64,000 bases of DNA from Paraburkholderia nodosa (lineage in GTDB: Bacteria > Pseudomonadota > Gammaproteobacteria > Burkholderiales > Burkholderiaceae): the NCBI RefSeq assembly GCF_001718195.1, contig NZ_MCNV01000001.1, forward strand, positions 310,001 through 374,000, given 5' to 3'. How positions within the stretch are numbered: position 1 is the stretch's first letter; each line of letters starts with the position of its first letter. A program made the position numbers and the translations under genes. Below are positions 27,650-37,662 of the stretch, piece after piece. The notes under the pieces were generated by a model. It ran no database searches, was not told where the DNA came from, and saw only the letters and a program-made list of their open reading frames with translations.

Positions 27650-29131
27650 TCATGCCATCTTCGCGGCCATTTCGCCTAGCGTCTTCAGCGCTGCTTCGGT
27701 CTGCGCGTTCCATGGGTAGCTGTAGTTCAGCCGGATGTAGTGGTGATACTCGTTGCGCATCGAGAACATGTAGCCTGGCCCGATGGTGATGCCCTGCGCG
27801 AGCGCCGCCTGATAGAGCCGCATCGAATCGACGCGCGGCGGCAGTTCCACCCACAGCACGTAGCCGCCCTGCGGCTCCGAGGTGCGCGTGCCCGCCGGAA
27901 AGAAGCGCTCGACCATCGCCCGCATGAGCCGCGCCTGTTGCCGGTAGAAACGCCGCACGCGGCGCAGATGCCGGTCGTAGCCATCGTGGCGCAAGTAGTC
28001 GGCGAGCGCCACCTGGGGAACCGAGGGTGTCGTGAGCGTGTTGAGGAACTTGAGCTTTTCGACCTGCGCGCGGTAGCGCCCCGGCAGCGCCCAGCCGATG
28101 CGGTACGAGGCGGAAAGGCTCTTCGAAAACGAGGCGCAATGCAGCACGAGGCCGCGCATGTCGAACTGCTTGAGCGTGGAAGGACGCGTCTGCCCGAAGT
28201 ACAGCTCCTGATAGACGTCGTTCTCGATCACGGGCAAGTCGTGCGCCTCGGCAAGCGCCACGAGCCGCGCCTTGTTTGCGTCGGGCATGCGAAAGCCGAG
28301 CGGATTCTGGAAGTTCGGCATCACCATGCAGGCCGCGACCTTCTGGCGCGCCAGCACGCGCTCCAGCGCGTCGAGGTCGATGCCGGTATCCGCGTGCGTG
28401 CTCACTTCGATCGCGCGCATGCCCAGACGCTCGATGGCGTGCAGCATGGCGTAGTAGGTGGGCGATTCGACGGCCACCGTGTCGCCCGGCCTGGCCACGG
28501 CTTGCAGGCTCAGGTTGATCGCCTCGGTAGCGCCCACGGTGATGACGATTTCCTCGGGATCGACGCTCACGCCGTTTTCGGCATAGCGCCGCGCGATCTG
28601 GCGGATCAGTTCGGGGTTGCCGGGCGGCAGGTCGTCGATCAGGTTCCAGCTCGCATGGCGGCGCGCAATCGCGTTGGCGTACTGGTTGATGCGCCGCCAG
28701 GGGAACAGCGCCGGGTCCGGGTACGGCGAGCCCAGCGGTACGGCGTCCTGCGCGCCGATGCTGCGCAGCGTGGAAAGCACGAGCCGGCTCACATCCACGT
28801 TGGCGGGCACGGGCTGCCTCGGCGCGCTGGCGCGGCGCGGCTTGCCCGGCGAGACGGCGTCCTTGCCCTGTGCGCCCTGTGCGCCCTGTGCGCCCGCCGC
28901 GCCGCGCCCTTGCGGTGCGCCCACGCGCGCGCGCACGAAATACCCCGATTGCGGTCGCGACTCGATCACGCTGCGGCTTTCCAGCAGCGCATAGGCGCGC
29001 AGCACCGTCTTGATGCTCACGCCGTGCTGCTGGCTCGCGCGCCGCACGGAGAGAATGCGCTCGCCGGGGCCGAACACGCCGCGGCGCACGGCGGCTTCGA
29101 TATCGTCGGCGAGTTGCTCGTAGCGGGTCAC
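27650..29131 (-). CDS. MocR-type regulator: GntR HTH fused to PLP aminotransferase domain
   Basis: 493 aa if started at GTG 29131 ([10 protein letters not shown], where MocR proteins usually begin); the frame stays open to 29266 and the true start is uncertain. GntR winged HTH about 1-70 ([26 protein letters not shown]), a linker with repeated Ala-Gln-Gly, then a fold-type I aminotransferase domain (about 110-490) with the PLP Lys in the segment [14 protein letters not shown]. MocR proteins commonly control vitamin B6, GABA or taurine genes. Its target is not evident; it faces the YdeP-like gene. Confidence 0.83.
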   Translation of the reverse strand: MTRYEQLADDIEAAVRRGVFGPGERILSVRRASQQHGVSIKTVLRAYALLESRSVIESRPQSGYFVRARVGAPQGRGAAGAQGAQGAQGKDAVSPGKPRRASAPRQPVPANVDVSRLVLSTLRSIGAQDAVPLGSPYPDPALFPWRRINQYANAIARRHASWNLIDDLPPGNPELIRQIARRYAENGVSVDPEEIVITVGATEAINLSLQAVARPGDTVAVESPTYYAMLHAIERLGMRAIEVSTHADTGIDLDALERVLARQKVAACMVMPNFQNPLGFRMPDANKARLVALAEAHDLPVIENDVYQELYFGQTRPSTLKQFDMRGLVLHCASFSKSLSASYRIGWALPGRYRAQVEKLKFLNTLTTPSVPQVALADYLRHDGYDRHLRRVRRFYRQQARLMRAMVERFFPAGTRTSEPQGGYVLWVELPPRVDSMRLYQAALAQGITIGPGYMFSMRNEYHHYIRLNYSYPWNAQTEAALKTLGEMAAKMA

Positions 29132-29321
29132 GTTCGGGTTGCGTTCGATCAAGCGAAAGGGGGAGGCCACGCGCGCGAGGCCGATCCCGGCAAGTCTATG
29201 ACAAAACACCGCAACTGTACCCCTTGTTTTTTGGTTTTTCTGTGATCTCCGGGAGCACAGGAACACAGTAGCCTTGAGTCATCGGGCAGACCGCCCTGGA
29301 AGACGAAAAGCCAACCGCATC

Positions 29322-31643
29322 ATGAAGAAGCCGCAAGGTCGCATCGAGCCGTATCATCATCCCGCCGCCGGCTGGGGCGCGCTCAAGCAGGTCGCCATCA
29401 ACCTGATCAAGGAGAAGGTGACGGGCGGCAATTACCGCACGCTGCTCAAGCAGAACCAGCCCGACGGCTTCGACTGCCCCGGCTGCGCGTGGCCCGACCG
29501 CGAGCACGCTTCCACGTTCGAATTCTGTGAGAACGGCGTGAAGGCCGTGGCGGCGGAGGCGACCAGCAAGCGCGTGACGCCGCAGTTTTTCCAGGAGCAC
29601 ACCGTTAGCGAACTGATGGCGCAGTCGGACTACGAACTGGAGCAGCACGGCCGCCTGACCGATCCGCTCGTCTACGACGCGCTCCAGGACCGCTACGTGC
29701 CGATCGAGTGGGACGACGCGTTCAAGCTGATCGCGAAGCACCTCAACGCGCTCGACGACCCGAACCGCGCCGCGTTCTACACCTCGGGCCGCGCGAGCAA
29801 CGAGGCCGCGTTCCTCTACCAGCTCTTCGTGCGCATGTACGGCACGAACAATTTCCCCGACTGCTCGAACATGTGCCACGAGGCCACGAGCCGCGGCCTG
29901 CCGGGCACGGTGGGCATCGGCAAGGGCACGGTCACGCTCGACGACTTCGAGCACGCCGACACGCTGCTCATCTTCGGCCAGAACCCGGCAACGAACCATC
30001 CGCGCATGCTCGGCGAGTTGCGCGAATGCGCGAAGCGCGGCGCGACCATCGTCTCGATCAATCCGCTGAAGGAGCGCGGGCTGGAGCGTTTCGCGAGCCC
30101 GCAGCACACGCTCGACATGCTCTCGCCCAAGGGCGTGCAGATCAGCTCAGTGTTCATCCGTCCGCGCGTGGGCGGCGACTTCGCGCTCATCAAGGGCGTG
30201 GCCAAGCGCGTGATCGAACTCGACGACGAAGCGCTCGCGCAAGGCACGGAGCGCGTGCTCGACGTCGATTTCATCGCCGAACACTGCGTGGGCTTCGACG
30301 CATTCGCCGCCGACCTGCGCGCCGAATCGTGGAACACGATCGTCGCCGAAGCGGGCGTGCCGATCGACGAGGTGCTCAAGCTCGCCGACATCTACGTGAA
30401 GGGCAAAGCCGTCATCTCGACATGGGGCATGGGCCTCACGCAGCACAAGAATTCGGTGGCGACGATCCAGTTGCTTTCGAACCTCATGATGATGCGCGGC
30501 AATATCGGCCGCCGCGGCGCGGGCCTATGCCCCGTGCGAGGCCATTCGAACGTGCAGGGCGACCGCACGGTGGGCATCGAGGAAAAACCCACGCAGGCGT
30601 TCCTCGACCGTCTCGGCAAGGCCTACGACTTCGAGCCGCCGCGCGAGCACGGCTACGACGTCGTGGAAACGATTCACGCGATGCTCGAAGGCCACGTGAA
30701 GGTGTTCATCGGCCTGGGCGGCAACTTCTCGATCGCCACGCCCGACACGCCGCGCACGTGGGAGGCCATGCGCGCGTGCGCGCTCACGGTGCACGTGACG
30801 ACGAAGCTCAACCGCAGCCACCTCGTTCACGGCCGCGACGCGCTCATTCTGCCCACGCTCGGCCGCACCGAGATCGACCTGCAGAACGGCGTGCCGCAAG
30901 GCGTGAGCGTCGAGGACTCGATGAGCATGGTGCACATCTCCTACGGCATGAACCGGCCCGCTTCGACGAATCTGCTTTCGGAAATCGCGATCGTCGCGCG
31001 CATGGCGCACGCCACGCTCGGCAGCGACAAGGTGGACTGGCTCGACCTCGCCGCCGACTACGCGAAGATCCGCGACGGCATCGAAAAAGTGTTCGACGGT
31101 TTCGAGAACTACAACGAACGCCTGAAGCACCCGGGCGGCTTCCACCTGGGTGTGGCCTCGCGCGAGCGCGTGTGGAAAACGCCGAGCGCCAAGGCACAGT
31201 TCGTCGTGCACGCCATCGCGCTCGATACGCCCATTCATCGCGCGCGCGCCGAGCACGGTCCGCGCCTCATGACGCTCATGACCACGCGCTCGCACGATCA
31301 GTACAACACGACGATCTACGGTCTCGACGACCGCTATCGCGGCGTGTACGGCCTGCGCCGCGTGCTGTTCGCGAACCGCGAAGACATGACGATGCTCGGC
31401 TTCGAGCCGGGCCAGCACGTGGACATCACGAGCGTGTGGGACGACGGCGTCGAGCGCCACGTCGAGGACTTCATGCTGGTGGAGTACGACATTCCACGCG
31501 GCTGCCTCGGCGCGTACTATCCCGAGACCAATCCGCTCGTGCCGCTTTCGTCCATCGCCGATGGCGCGGGCACGCCGACTTCGAAGTCGATTCCGGTCCT
31601 GCTGACCCCGGCGAAGGCTATCGATCACGCCATCGCGGCGTGA
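29322..31643 (+). CDS. FdhF/YdeP-family molybdopterin oxidoreductase
   Basis: 773 aa from ATG 29322 (an earlier in-frame TTG at 29274 is weaker). N-terminal FDCPGCAWPD with a CxxC, then the Mo-bisPGD domains (SNMCHEATSRGLPGTVG; GRRGAGLCPVRGHSNVQGDRTVG) and a C-terminal dinucleotide-binding domain. Length and motifs match YdeP of E. coli, a formate-dehydrogenase-alpha-like protein linked to acid resistance whose reaction is not established. No Sec codon and no partner subunits or FdhD gene are nearby. Confidence 0.88.
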   Translation: MKKPQGRIEPYHHPAAGWGALKQVAINLIKEKVTGGNYRTLLKQNQPDGFDCPGCAWPDREHASTFEFCENGVKAVAAEATSKRVTPQFFQEHTVSELMAQSDYELEQHGRLTDPLVYDALQDRYVPIEWDDAFKLIAKHLNALDDPNRAAFYTSGRASNEAAFLYQLFVRMYGTNNFPDCSNMCHEATSRGLPGTVGIGKGTVTLDDFEHADTLLIFGQNPATNHPRMLGELRECAKRGATIVSINPLKERGLERFASPQHTLDMLSPKGVQISSVFIRPRVGGDFALIKGVAKRVIELDDEALAQGTERVLDVDFIAEHCVGFDAFAADLRAESWNTIVAEAGVPIDEVLKLADIYVKGKAVISTWGMGLTQHKNSVATIQLLSNLMMMRGNIGRRGAGLCPVRGHSNVQGDRTVGIEEKPTQAFLDRLGKAYDFEPPREHGYDVVETIHAMLEGHVKVFIGLGGNFSIATPDTPRTWEAMRACALTVHVTTKLNRSHLVHGRDALILPTLGRTEIDLQNGVPQGVSVEDSMSMVHISYGMNRPASTNLLSEIAIVARMAHATLGSDKVDWLDLAADYAKIRDGIEKVFDGFENYNERLKHPGGFHLGVASRERVWKTPSAKAQFVVHAIALDTPIHRARAEHGPRLMTLMTTRSHDQYNTTIYGLDDRYRGVYGLRRVLFANREDMTMLGFEPGQHVDITSVWDDGVERHVEDFMLVEYDIPRGCLGAYYPETNPLVPLSSIADGAGTPTSKSIPVLLTPAKAIDHAIAA

Positions 31644-31657
31644 TGTCTGATCCCAAA

Positions 31658-31685
31658 GCCCCGGCAATGGCGCCGGGGCGTTTTT
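31658..31685. terminator. Bidirectional terminator between ydeP-like gene and the chemosensory operon
   Basis: GCCCCGGC (31658-31665), 6-nt loop, GCCGGGGC (31672-31679), T5 on the plus side and AAA before the stem for minus-strand use. It lies between two convergent genes. Confidence 0.85.
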
Positions 31686-31698
31686 GCATGCGCTGCGC

Positions 31699-32064
31699 TT
31701 AGCTTGCGAGCTTGCGGAACGTTTCCAGCACCGCTTCGCCCTTGAACGGCTTCACGATCCAGCCGCGCACGCCAGCCGCCTTGCCGCGCTCCTTCATGGC
31801 CGGGCTGCTTTCCGTGGTCAGCATGACCACGTTCACGGCCGTATTCGCGAGTTCGCTGCGAATCTTCTCGACCATCGTGAGGCCGTCCATGTTCGGCATG
31901 TTCACGTCGCTCACCACGAGCTTCACGCCGGGGTTCGAGCGCAGCTTCGCCAGGCCGTCCTTGCCGTCCACGGCCGTGTCCACGTCCAGACCGTTCTTGC
32001 GCAGAAAGCCGGCCACTTCGTCGCGCACCGTGCTCGAATCGTCCACCACCAGAATCTTTGCCAT
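31699..32064 (-). CDS. CheY-like single-domain response regulator
   Basis: 121 aa, receiver domain only. Acidic pocket D8/D9, phosphoacceptor D53 (VVSDVNMPNMDG), T83 and K105 (KPFKG) are all present, so it should be phosphorylated. Last gene of a five-gene operon with a CheA-like kinase; 40 bp after the preceding CheX-like gene. A flagellar switch role or a private output are both possible. Confidence 0.92.
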   Translation of the reverse strand: MAKILVVDDSSTVRDEVAGFLRKNGLDVDTAVDGKDGLAKLRSNPGVKLVVSDVNMPNMDGLTMVEKIRSELANTAVNVVMLTTESSPAMKERGKAAGVRGWIVKPFKGEAVLETFRKLAS

Positions 32065-32104
32065 GCTGTCCCTCTCTGTTGCGCCGCGTTGGGCGCGCAT
32101 TTGA

Positions 32105-33091
32105 TCAAAATAATTCGAGTTCGCCGCTGGCCTGCTCTTCCACGGCAGCGGCGGCGGCCTGAGCGGCCGTCTCGTCAAACCCTTCGCGCGACCAGCCGAG
32201 GCTGAACACGAACCGCTGGTCGATCACCACTTCGCGGCCCGTATCCGGGCACGTGAGCCGGTACTTGATGCACAGCTGCGGGTTGTCGGAGCCAAACGAC
32301 AAATAGCGCCGCCGATGATTGATGAGCAGCGGCACCTGCACCTGCGCGCGGCCCCAACCCGCCTCGCCGGCTGCGTGTGCGTTACCCAGATAACGGTTAC
32401 GGAACGCACCCCACACGAGATTCGTGAGTTCGGCGAGCACGCCGTTCACGTCGCGGAAGTCGCTCGCTTCATCGCGGCCCGCGCGCGGCGGCAGGAGTTC
32501 GATCAGCGGCGCCTCCTCGGTCTGCATGAGAAGCCAGCCGCGGCACCATGCGGTCTCGATCGGAATCAGCGTCAACACCTCGCCGAAGATGATGCGGTCG
32601 CGCACGATGCTCGGCGTGTCCCAGTTCACCTCGAGTCCGGCAAAGAGGCCACGCAGGCGCCCGAGCGTCATGTCGGTGATGCCGTCCACGAGCGGGTCCG
32701 GATAATCGTGCGAGAACACGTGCGCTTCGAGCGCCGCGATCAACGTTTCGGTATCGCTTTCGTGCCAGCTCGCGCACGGCAGGCGGCGCAACGGCTCGGG
32801 CAACGCATCGCTGTGCCCGTTCGCTGCGCGGCGCAGCACGACGGGCAGTTCGGGGCGTTCCGCTTCCAGCGCAACGGCCACCGCCGCCGCGGCTTCGAGC
32901 GAGCCGCCGAAGTCCTCGCCGAGCAGCACGCCGCCCAGGTCGTAGTGCGTCTTCAGCGCCGCAGAGAGCGCATCGCGTCGCACCGACACGCACACGCAAT
33001 CGTGTGCGGCTGCGGTTTGCGCGATCGCCTCGGCGCGCGCCGTATCGCTTTCCAGCAGCAACAGCTTGCTGACTGGCTTGTTCGTGTTCAT
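32105..33091 (-). CDS. CheX-like protein with degenerate N-terminal receiver
   Basis: 328 aa. The N-terminal 125 residues resemble a receiver (KLLLLESDTARAEAIAQTA) but the acceptor strand reads VLLGEDFGG, so the normal Asp position looks lost. The C-terminal 190 residues look like a CheX/CheC-type domain: motif E221-x2-N224-x3-G (ELTNLVWG) is the phosphatase signature of that family. It ends in GELELF, exactly as the next protein upstream does. Proposed role: dephosphorylating the CheY of the operon. Function is inferred. Confidence 0.7.
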   Translation of the reverse strand: MNTNKPVSKLLLLESDTARAEAIAQTAAAHDCVCVSVRRDALSAALKTHYDLGGVLLGEDFGGSLEAAAAVAVALEAERPELPVVLRRAANGHSDALPEPLRRLPCASWHESDTETLIAALEAHVFSHDYPDPLVDGITDMTLGRLRGLFAGLEVNWDTPSIVRDRIIFGEVLTLIPIETAWCRGWLLMQTEEAPLIELLPPRAGRDEASDFRDVNGVLAELTNLVWGAFRNRYLGNAHAAGEAGWGRAQVQVPLLINHRRRYLSFGSDNPQLCIKYRLTCPDTGREVVIDQRFVFSLGWSREGFDETAAQAAAAAVEEQASGELELF

Positions 33092-33108
33092 GTTTCCTTT
33101 CTCTGCCT

Positions 33109-33642
33109 TCAAAACAACTCGAGTTCGCCCGCGCTGTCGTGCACTTCGACTGCGGCGGTGCTCGCCACGAAATCGAGCGGCGCCTGCGTGCAGACGCACA
33201 GCGTGGCGCCAAGCCGGACGTCGTGATCGATCGTGAGCGCGTACGACTGCACGTAATCCGGCTTCAGTTCGCGCAGATACGGCAGACATCCACTGCTGAG
33301 CGCATAGGGCGTGGACATGCCGAGGTCGGGGAAATGCTCGACCAGCCGCTGGTTCATGGCCCCGCAGCACAGATTGCCGAACTCCATGAAGCACTCGGTG
33401 AGCGCACGCGCGGCGTCGCCCACGTAGTAGCGCCGCGTGCGCTCGTCATCTTCGAAGTGCAGCAGCAACAGCAGGCGGAACTGCATCGACGAAATCGTGA
33501 GCACGACCAGGTGCTCGCCCTGGGGCGCGTCGCCCGCACGAGGCTCGATTTCACAGCTGTGCTGCGCGTCGGTCACGAGACGCATGCGCGCCGCCGCGAA
33601 AAAAATCCGCTCGATGCTGTCTTTCGCTTGCGTGCCGATCAT
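33109..33642 (-). CDS. CheX-like phosphatase-type protein
   Basis: 177 aa, a single CheX/CheC-like domain with E87-x2-N90-x3-G (EFGNLCCG) and a Pro 22 residues after the Asn, close to the CheC/CheX/FliY consensus. C-terminus GELELF, identical to the downstream paralogue. The start overlaps the stop of the receptor-like gene (ATGA), so the two are translationally coupled; 17 bp separate it from the next gene. The family call rests on the motif, not on a profile search. Confidence 0.7.
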   Translation of the reverse strand: MIGTQAKDSIERIFFAAARMRLVTDAQHSCEIEPRAGDAPQGEHLVVLTISSMQFRLLLLLHFEDDERTRRYYVGDAARALTECFMEFGNLCCGAMNQRLVEHFPDLGMSTPYALSSGCLPYLRELKPDYVQSYALTIDHDVRLGATLCVCTQAPLDFVASTAAVEVHDSAGELELF

Positions 33643-34400
33643 GCGTGCGCCCCGGCGCGCGTCGCTTCGAGCTGGTGATGCAGCTGCTGCGTCGACGCTT
33701 CCACGCTCGCGAGCGTCGCCGCGATCATCTTGCCGCCCGCCTGAATGTCCTGGAACGTCGCGGCCGTGATGAGGTCGTTGCGGTTCAGGCTGTCGCGGTA
33801 GCTCTTCGAGAGTTCCTGCGAACGCGTGGCGAGCGAGCGCACTTCACCCGCCACGATCGAGAAGCCACGGCCGGCCGCGCCCGCGCGCGCCGCTTCGATC
33901 GAAGCGTTGAGCGAGACGATGAGCACATGGCTCACGATCGACGACAGCTCCTGGTTCTTCTTGTGCATGTCGTTGTTCTGCGCCATCAGCGAGATCATCT
34001 GCTCGTGCCAGCGCTCGAACGTCGACGACATGAGCTTCAGGCGCGCAGCCTCGCTCGCGATGCGCGCCGCGTGCTGCATGGCGTCGTCACGCTGTGCGCG
34101 CTCGCTGGCGAGCGCCGCTTCGAGTGCGTCGGCCACGGACCTGCGCTGCGCGAGTTCCGCGCGCAGCGACTCGATCTGCGCAGCCAGCGACTCGTGTTCG
34201 CGTGCGGCGTCTTCCTGCTGCGCCGTGTGGTGCGCTTGAGCCTGTGCAAGCGTGGCTGCGTGCGCGGCATCCTGCGCGCGCGCTGCCTCACGTGCGTGCG
34301 TTTGCGCACGCTTGCCCCACAGGACAGCCGCGCCGGCCGCCAGCGCGATAAGCGCTGCACCTTCGATCAAATACGGTAAGACCACTTCCACCCCCGCCAT
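33639..34400 (-). CDS. Short membrane-anchored receptor-like signalling protein (MCP core without sensor or HAMP)
   Basis: 253 aa. One N-terminal TM (about 10-28), a long Ala/Gln/Glu-rich coiled coil (about 35-150), then the MCP hairpin-tip segment ([33 protein letters not shown], about 159-191) and a short return helix. Sensor domain and HAMP are absent. The tip is diverged (IVSLNAS instead of ILALNAA). Could nucleate a small array or scaffold the kinase. Starts 3 bp after the kinase gene. Confidence 0.82.
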   Translation of the reverse strand: MAGVEVVLPYLIEGAALIALAAGAAVLWGKRAQTHAREAARAQDAAHAATLAQAQAHHTAQQEDAAREHESLAAQIESLRAELAQRRSVADALEAALASERAQRDDAMQHAARIASEAARLKLMSSTFERWHEQMISLMAQNNDMHKKNQELSSIVSHVLIVSLNASIEAARAGAAGRGFSIVAGEVRSLATRSQELSKSYRDSLNRNDLITAATFQDIQAGGKMIAATLASVEASTQQLHHQLEATRAGAHA

Positions 34401-34403
34401 GCG

Positions 34404-36773
34404 CTAGCCCGCCAGCGCTTCCTCTTGCTTTGCCTGCGTTGCATTCGCCACCTTGACGGCCCACTCCTGCGGCAAACGCACCACGGTCTGGAAATGCCGG
34501 TAATCGGCGCCCGCGCGATCATCGGTGAAACGCAGTTCGATGGCGCCATCCTCGCGTTCGAGGAAATCGCGCACCGCGTCCATGCCCACGCCGCGGCCGG
34601 AGACTTCGGTCACGCTCGTCGCCGTCGAAAAGCCGGGGCGGAAAATGAACGCCGCGATCACGTCGTCGCTCACCGCTTCATAGGCCTGCAGCCAGCCGCG
34701 CTCCACCGCGATGCCGCGAATGCGCGCGAGCGCAAGGCCGCGGCCGTCGTCGGCGAGCGTCAGTTGCAGCGCACCGTCGTGCACGTTCACGTCGATGTCG
34801 ATGTGACCCGACTCGTCCTTGCCGATGGCGCGGCGCTGCGCCGGCATCTCAATGCCGTGGTCGAGCGAGTTGCGCAGCAGGTGCATGAACACGTTCTTCA
34901 CCGTGCCGGCGGCCTCGCTGCGCAGGCGATAGCCGTTGTCCGCGATCCGCACCACCGGTTCCACCTTGCCGAGTTCCTGGGCGAGCGAGGGCAGCGAGCC
35001 GGTCACGCCCGCGAGCGCATCGGCCACGCGCTCGGTGCCGATGGCGCGCAGCGTAGCGCGCAGTTCGGCGCGCATCGCACGCAGGGCCGGCAGGTCGTTG
35101 TCGTCAGTGCGATCGACGATGCGCAGCGTCTCTTCGATCGCTTCGCGCGTGACCGTGAGGCTCGCCGCGCCGTTTTGCGCGCCAGCCGCACGCGGGCCGC
35201 GCCCGAGGCTCACTTCGTTGATGCTCGAATAGTGCTCGAGCGCCGTCTTCACGCGCTCCAGATCGGCGATCAGCGCCTGCTGGTCCCACGCGTGGCTCGT
35301 GTCCTCGCGGCGCAACGCGTCATAGCGCTGCTCGACTTCGTGCACCACGCCCGTGAGATGCTGCAGGCTGTACGTGCGCGCATTGCCCTTGATCGTATGC
35401 ATGTTGCGGAACAGCGCGGCAATCGCGCTCGTGTCCGCGCAGTCGTGCTGGCGAATGATGTGCTCGTTCTCGTGAATGAAGCTCGTCGAGCTTTCCACGA
35501 AGTGATGGAACTTCTCTTCGCTCACCGCGAGAATTTCGCCGATCATTTCGAGGCGGCGCTTCTGCTCGCCCGCTTCGGCCGCGAGTTCGCGCAACTCCGT
35601 CACGTCGCGCACGCACAGCATGAGGCGCACGACCACGTCGTTTTCGTCGGTGATGGCCGACCAGCTCAGGTCGAGCACCTTCGCGCGGCCATCGGGCAGC
35701 ATGCGCGTGATTTCGTTCACGAGCAGATGCTGGTTGAAGGCGAAGTTCACGTCGTCTTCGCCAAGGCACGCGTGCACGGCGGCGTCGATTTGCGCGAGGG
35801 TGTCGGCGTCGAGATCCGTGTGCGAGAACACGAGGTCCATCAGCGAGCGGCCCGCAATCTCGTTCGTTTCGAAGATTGCTTCTAGATACGCCGAATATTC
35901 GTTGTGGATCGTCGCGCCTTCGACCACCGTGAGAATGCCCTGCTGCATGTTCTGCAGCATCGCCTGAATGTCGGCGGTCTTGCGCTTGAGCTGCGCGGAG
36001 CTTTGCTGGATCTTCTCGATCATGCCGTTGAAGGCGACGATCGAATGACCGATTTCGTCCATGCGGCCCACGGGCACGCGGCGCGTGAAGTCCTGGCTGG
36101 ACGCGATCTCGCTCATCATAGCCTGCATGCGCGAAAGCGGTCGCGTGATCTGGCGGTAGAGCAGCGCGCCGATGAGCGTGAGCAGCAGCACCGCGCCGCC
36201 CGTCACGCCTGCGATCGCGCTCGTCGTGGTGTCGAGCGTGCCGTTGAGCGTGCGGATTGCGTCGTCCTTCTGGCGGTTCTTTTCCACGCGCATCGTCGTC
36301 ACGATGCCTTCGAGTTCGTCGCGGTACTGCGCGACGTTCGCGAAGAGATAGGCCTGCGCGAGGTCGTTCTTGCCGCTCGCCTTCATCTTCGCGGTGTCGT
36401 CGATCGCGGAGAAGTAGTTCGCGAGGCTTTCCTGCGCCTGCGAAACGAGGCCTTCCTGCGCATGGCTGGCTGCCGCCTTGCGCTGCACGTCGAGCGCGGC
36501 GCGCAACGCGGCTTCCTTGTCCTTGAGTTCGTTTTGCGCGAGCGACGCGACCGTGGCGTCGGGTGCGTAGACGAGCGTCATGGTCGCGAGCTGCACGTCT
36601 TTCACGAGCGACACGAGGTCGGATGAAGCGAGAGCGCTCGGCACGACGCCCTGGGTAACCTGGCGGACGTCGGTGGCGCTGCGGCGGGCCTGCAAGGCCG
36701 CGTAGCCGCCGATGGCGGACAGCGCGACGAACATCAGGACGATGAGTAGCGTGATGCGGTGACGAATGGTCAT
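34404..36773 (-). CDS. Membrane CheA-like hybrid: sensor, HAMP, PAS-like, HPt and HATPase, no CheW domain
   Basis: 789 aa. TM1 about 8-27, periplasmic helical sensor 28-183, TM2 about 186-206, HAMP 208-262, PAS-like region about 270-395, HPt with H459 in NMHTIKGNAR, and a CheA-type HATPase (N635 in LLRNSLDHG, DDGRG 675-679, GRGVGMDA 727-734). It ends soon after the HATPase: the P5/CheW-like coupling domain of CheA and an obvious P2 are missing. It therefore joins receptor and kinase in one membrane protein. First gene of the five-gene operon; ATG 36773. Confidence 0.85.
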   Translation of the reverse strand: MTIRHRITLLIVLMFVALSAIGGYAALQARRSATDVRQVTQGVVPSALASSDLVSLVKDVQLATMTLVYAPDATVASLAQNELKDKEAALRAALDVQRKAAASHAQEGLVSQAQESLANYFSAIDDTAKMKASGKNDLAQAYLFANVAQYRDELEGIVTTMRVEKNRQKDDAIRTLNGTLDTTTSAIAGVTGGAVLLLTLIGALLYRQITRPLSRMQAMMSEIASSQDFTRRVPVGRMDEIGHSIVAFNGMIEKIQQSSAQLKRKTADIQAMLQNMQQGILTVVEGATIHNEYSAYLEAIFETNEIAGRSLMDLVFSHTDLDADTLAQIDAAVHACLGEDDVNFAFNQHLLVNEITRMLPDGRAKVLDLSWSAITDENDVVVRLMLCVRDVTELRELAAEAGEQKRRLEMIGEILAVSEEKFHHFVESSTSFIHENEHIIRQHDCADTSAIAALFRNMHTIKGNARTYSLQHLTGVVHEVEQRYDALRREDTSHAWDQQALIADLERVKTALEHYSSINEVSLGRGPRAAGAQNGAASLTVTREAIEETLRIVDRTDDNDLPALRAMRAELRATLRAIGTERVADALAGVTGSLPSLAQELGKVEPVVRIADNGYRLRSEAAGTVKNVFMHLLRNSLDHGIEMPAQRRAIGKDESGHIDIDVNVHDGALQLTLADDGRGLALARIRGIAVERGWLQAYEAVSDDVIAAFIFRPGFSTATSVTEVSGRGVGMDAVRDFLEREDGAIELRFTDDRAGADYRHFQTVVRLPQEWAVKVANATQAKQEEALAG

Positions 36774-36974
36774 GTCGAAATCCCCGGGCCTTCGTCGCGC
36801 CGGCTGCGCTATGGTTGCGCAGCTCGGGACACGTCGGCCAATTATTCGCGGTGGATTATCGACGTTCAGGTATGACGAAATGATGACTACGCATAATTCG
36901 CCCGAGCGCACTGTGCGTTACGCCACACTTGACGTTCGCTCTGCGTTGCGCATTGTCCGGCCGCGCCGCGGCGC

Positions 36975-37526
36975 TCAGTCGGGAACGGCCGGGTCGTCGA
37001 GAAAGAGCACCATCAGTTCGTCGTCGGCGTACTCGCCGTCGAGGTACAGGCCGCGGGGCTCGACTCCGTAGCGCACGAAGCCGCACGAGCGGTAGAACGC
37101 CTGGGCGCGGGGGTTCAGCACGCTCACCACCAGTTGCACCTGGAGCAAGCCTAGCGCACGAGCGTGAGCGATGACGCCCTCCATCAATTGCCTCGCAATG
37201 CCCGCGCCTCGCCATGCAGGATCGACAAAGACGCCCCAAATGAGCCCCTTGTGTGCCAGCTTGCGGCGCGGCTCGCGCATGAGGCCGGTGATGCCGACTA
37301 GCGTGTCGTCCACGAATGCGCCGAATACGACCTGGTTCTCCGTGGCACGCACCCGGGCGCGGCTTTCTTCGGGCGTGCGCTTCGATTCCTCTTCATAGGT
37401 CGGGACGATGCCGGCGGGATTATTTCTGGTCGCGTACAAACGCATGGCGTGAAACGCCTCGGCGTCCTGCTCGGTCAGCGGGCGAATCGCTGTAAGCGTT
37501 GGCTTCGTCGGCTTCGTTTCGTTCAT
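36975..37526 (-). CDS. GNAT-family N-acetyltransferase
   Basis: 183 aa. Acetyl-CoA-binding motif A is visible as VFVDPAWRGAGIARQLMEGVIAHA (about 99-122, RGAGIA being the R/Q-x2-G-x-G/A core), followed by the NPRAQAFYRSCGFVRYG motif B. Substrate unknown. Monocistronic, reading towards the kinase gene. Confidence 0.87.
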   Translation of the reverse strand: MNETKPTKPTLTAIRPLTEQDAEAFHAMRLYATRNNPAGIVPTYEEESKRTPEESRARVRATENQVVFGAFVDDTLVGITGLMREPRRKLAHKGLIWGVFVDPAWRGAGIARQLMEGVIAHARALGLLQVQLVVSVLNPRAQAFYRSCGFVRYGVEPRGLYLDGEYADDELMVLFLDDPAVPD

Positions 37527-37662
37527 GTGCAGCGCCTGGCATGGAAAGGGAATGACCCCTGCGATTCGAACAAGCCTATCACGTCCCGCCTGCCTGCTCG
37601 CGTTGCGCTAAGATGGACCACCTGCGTCGCTCGATGCGCGCAGCATCACTCCGGGGTCTCCC

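Noticed and set aside
36850..36885. Sigma-28 promoter for the chemosensory operon
   Set aside because: TTATCGAC on the plus strand resembles the inverse of GCCGATAA, but the -35 position matches poorly.
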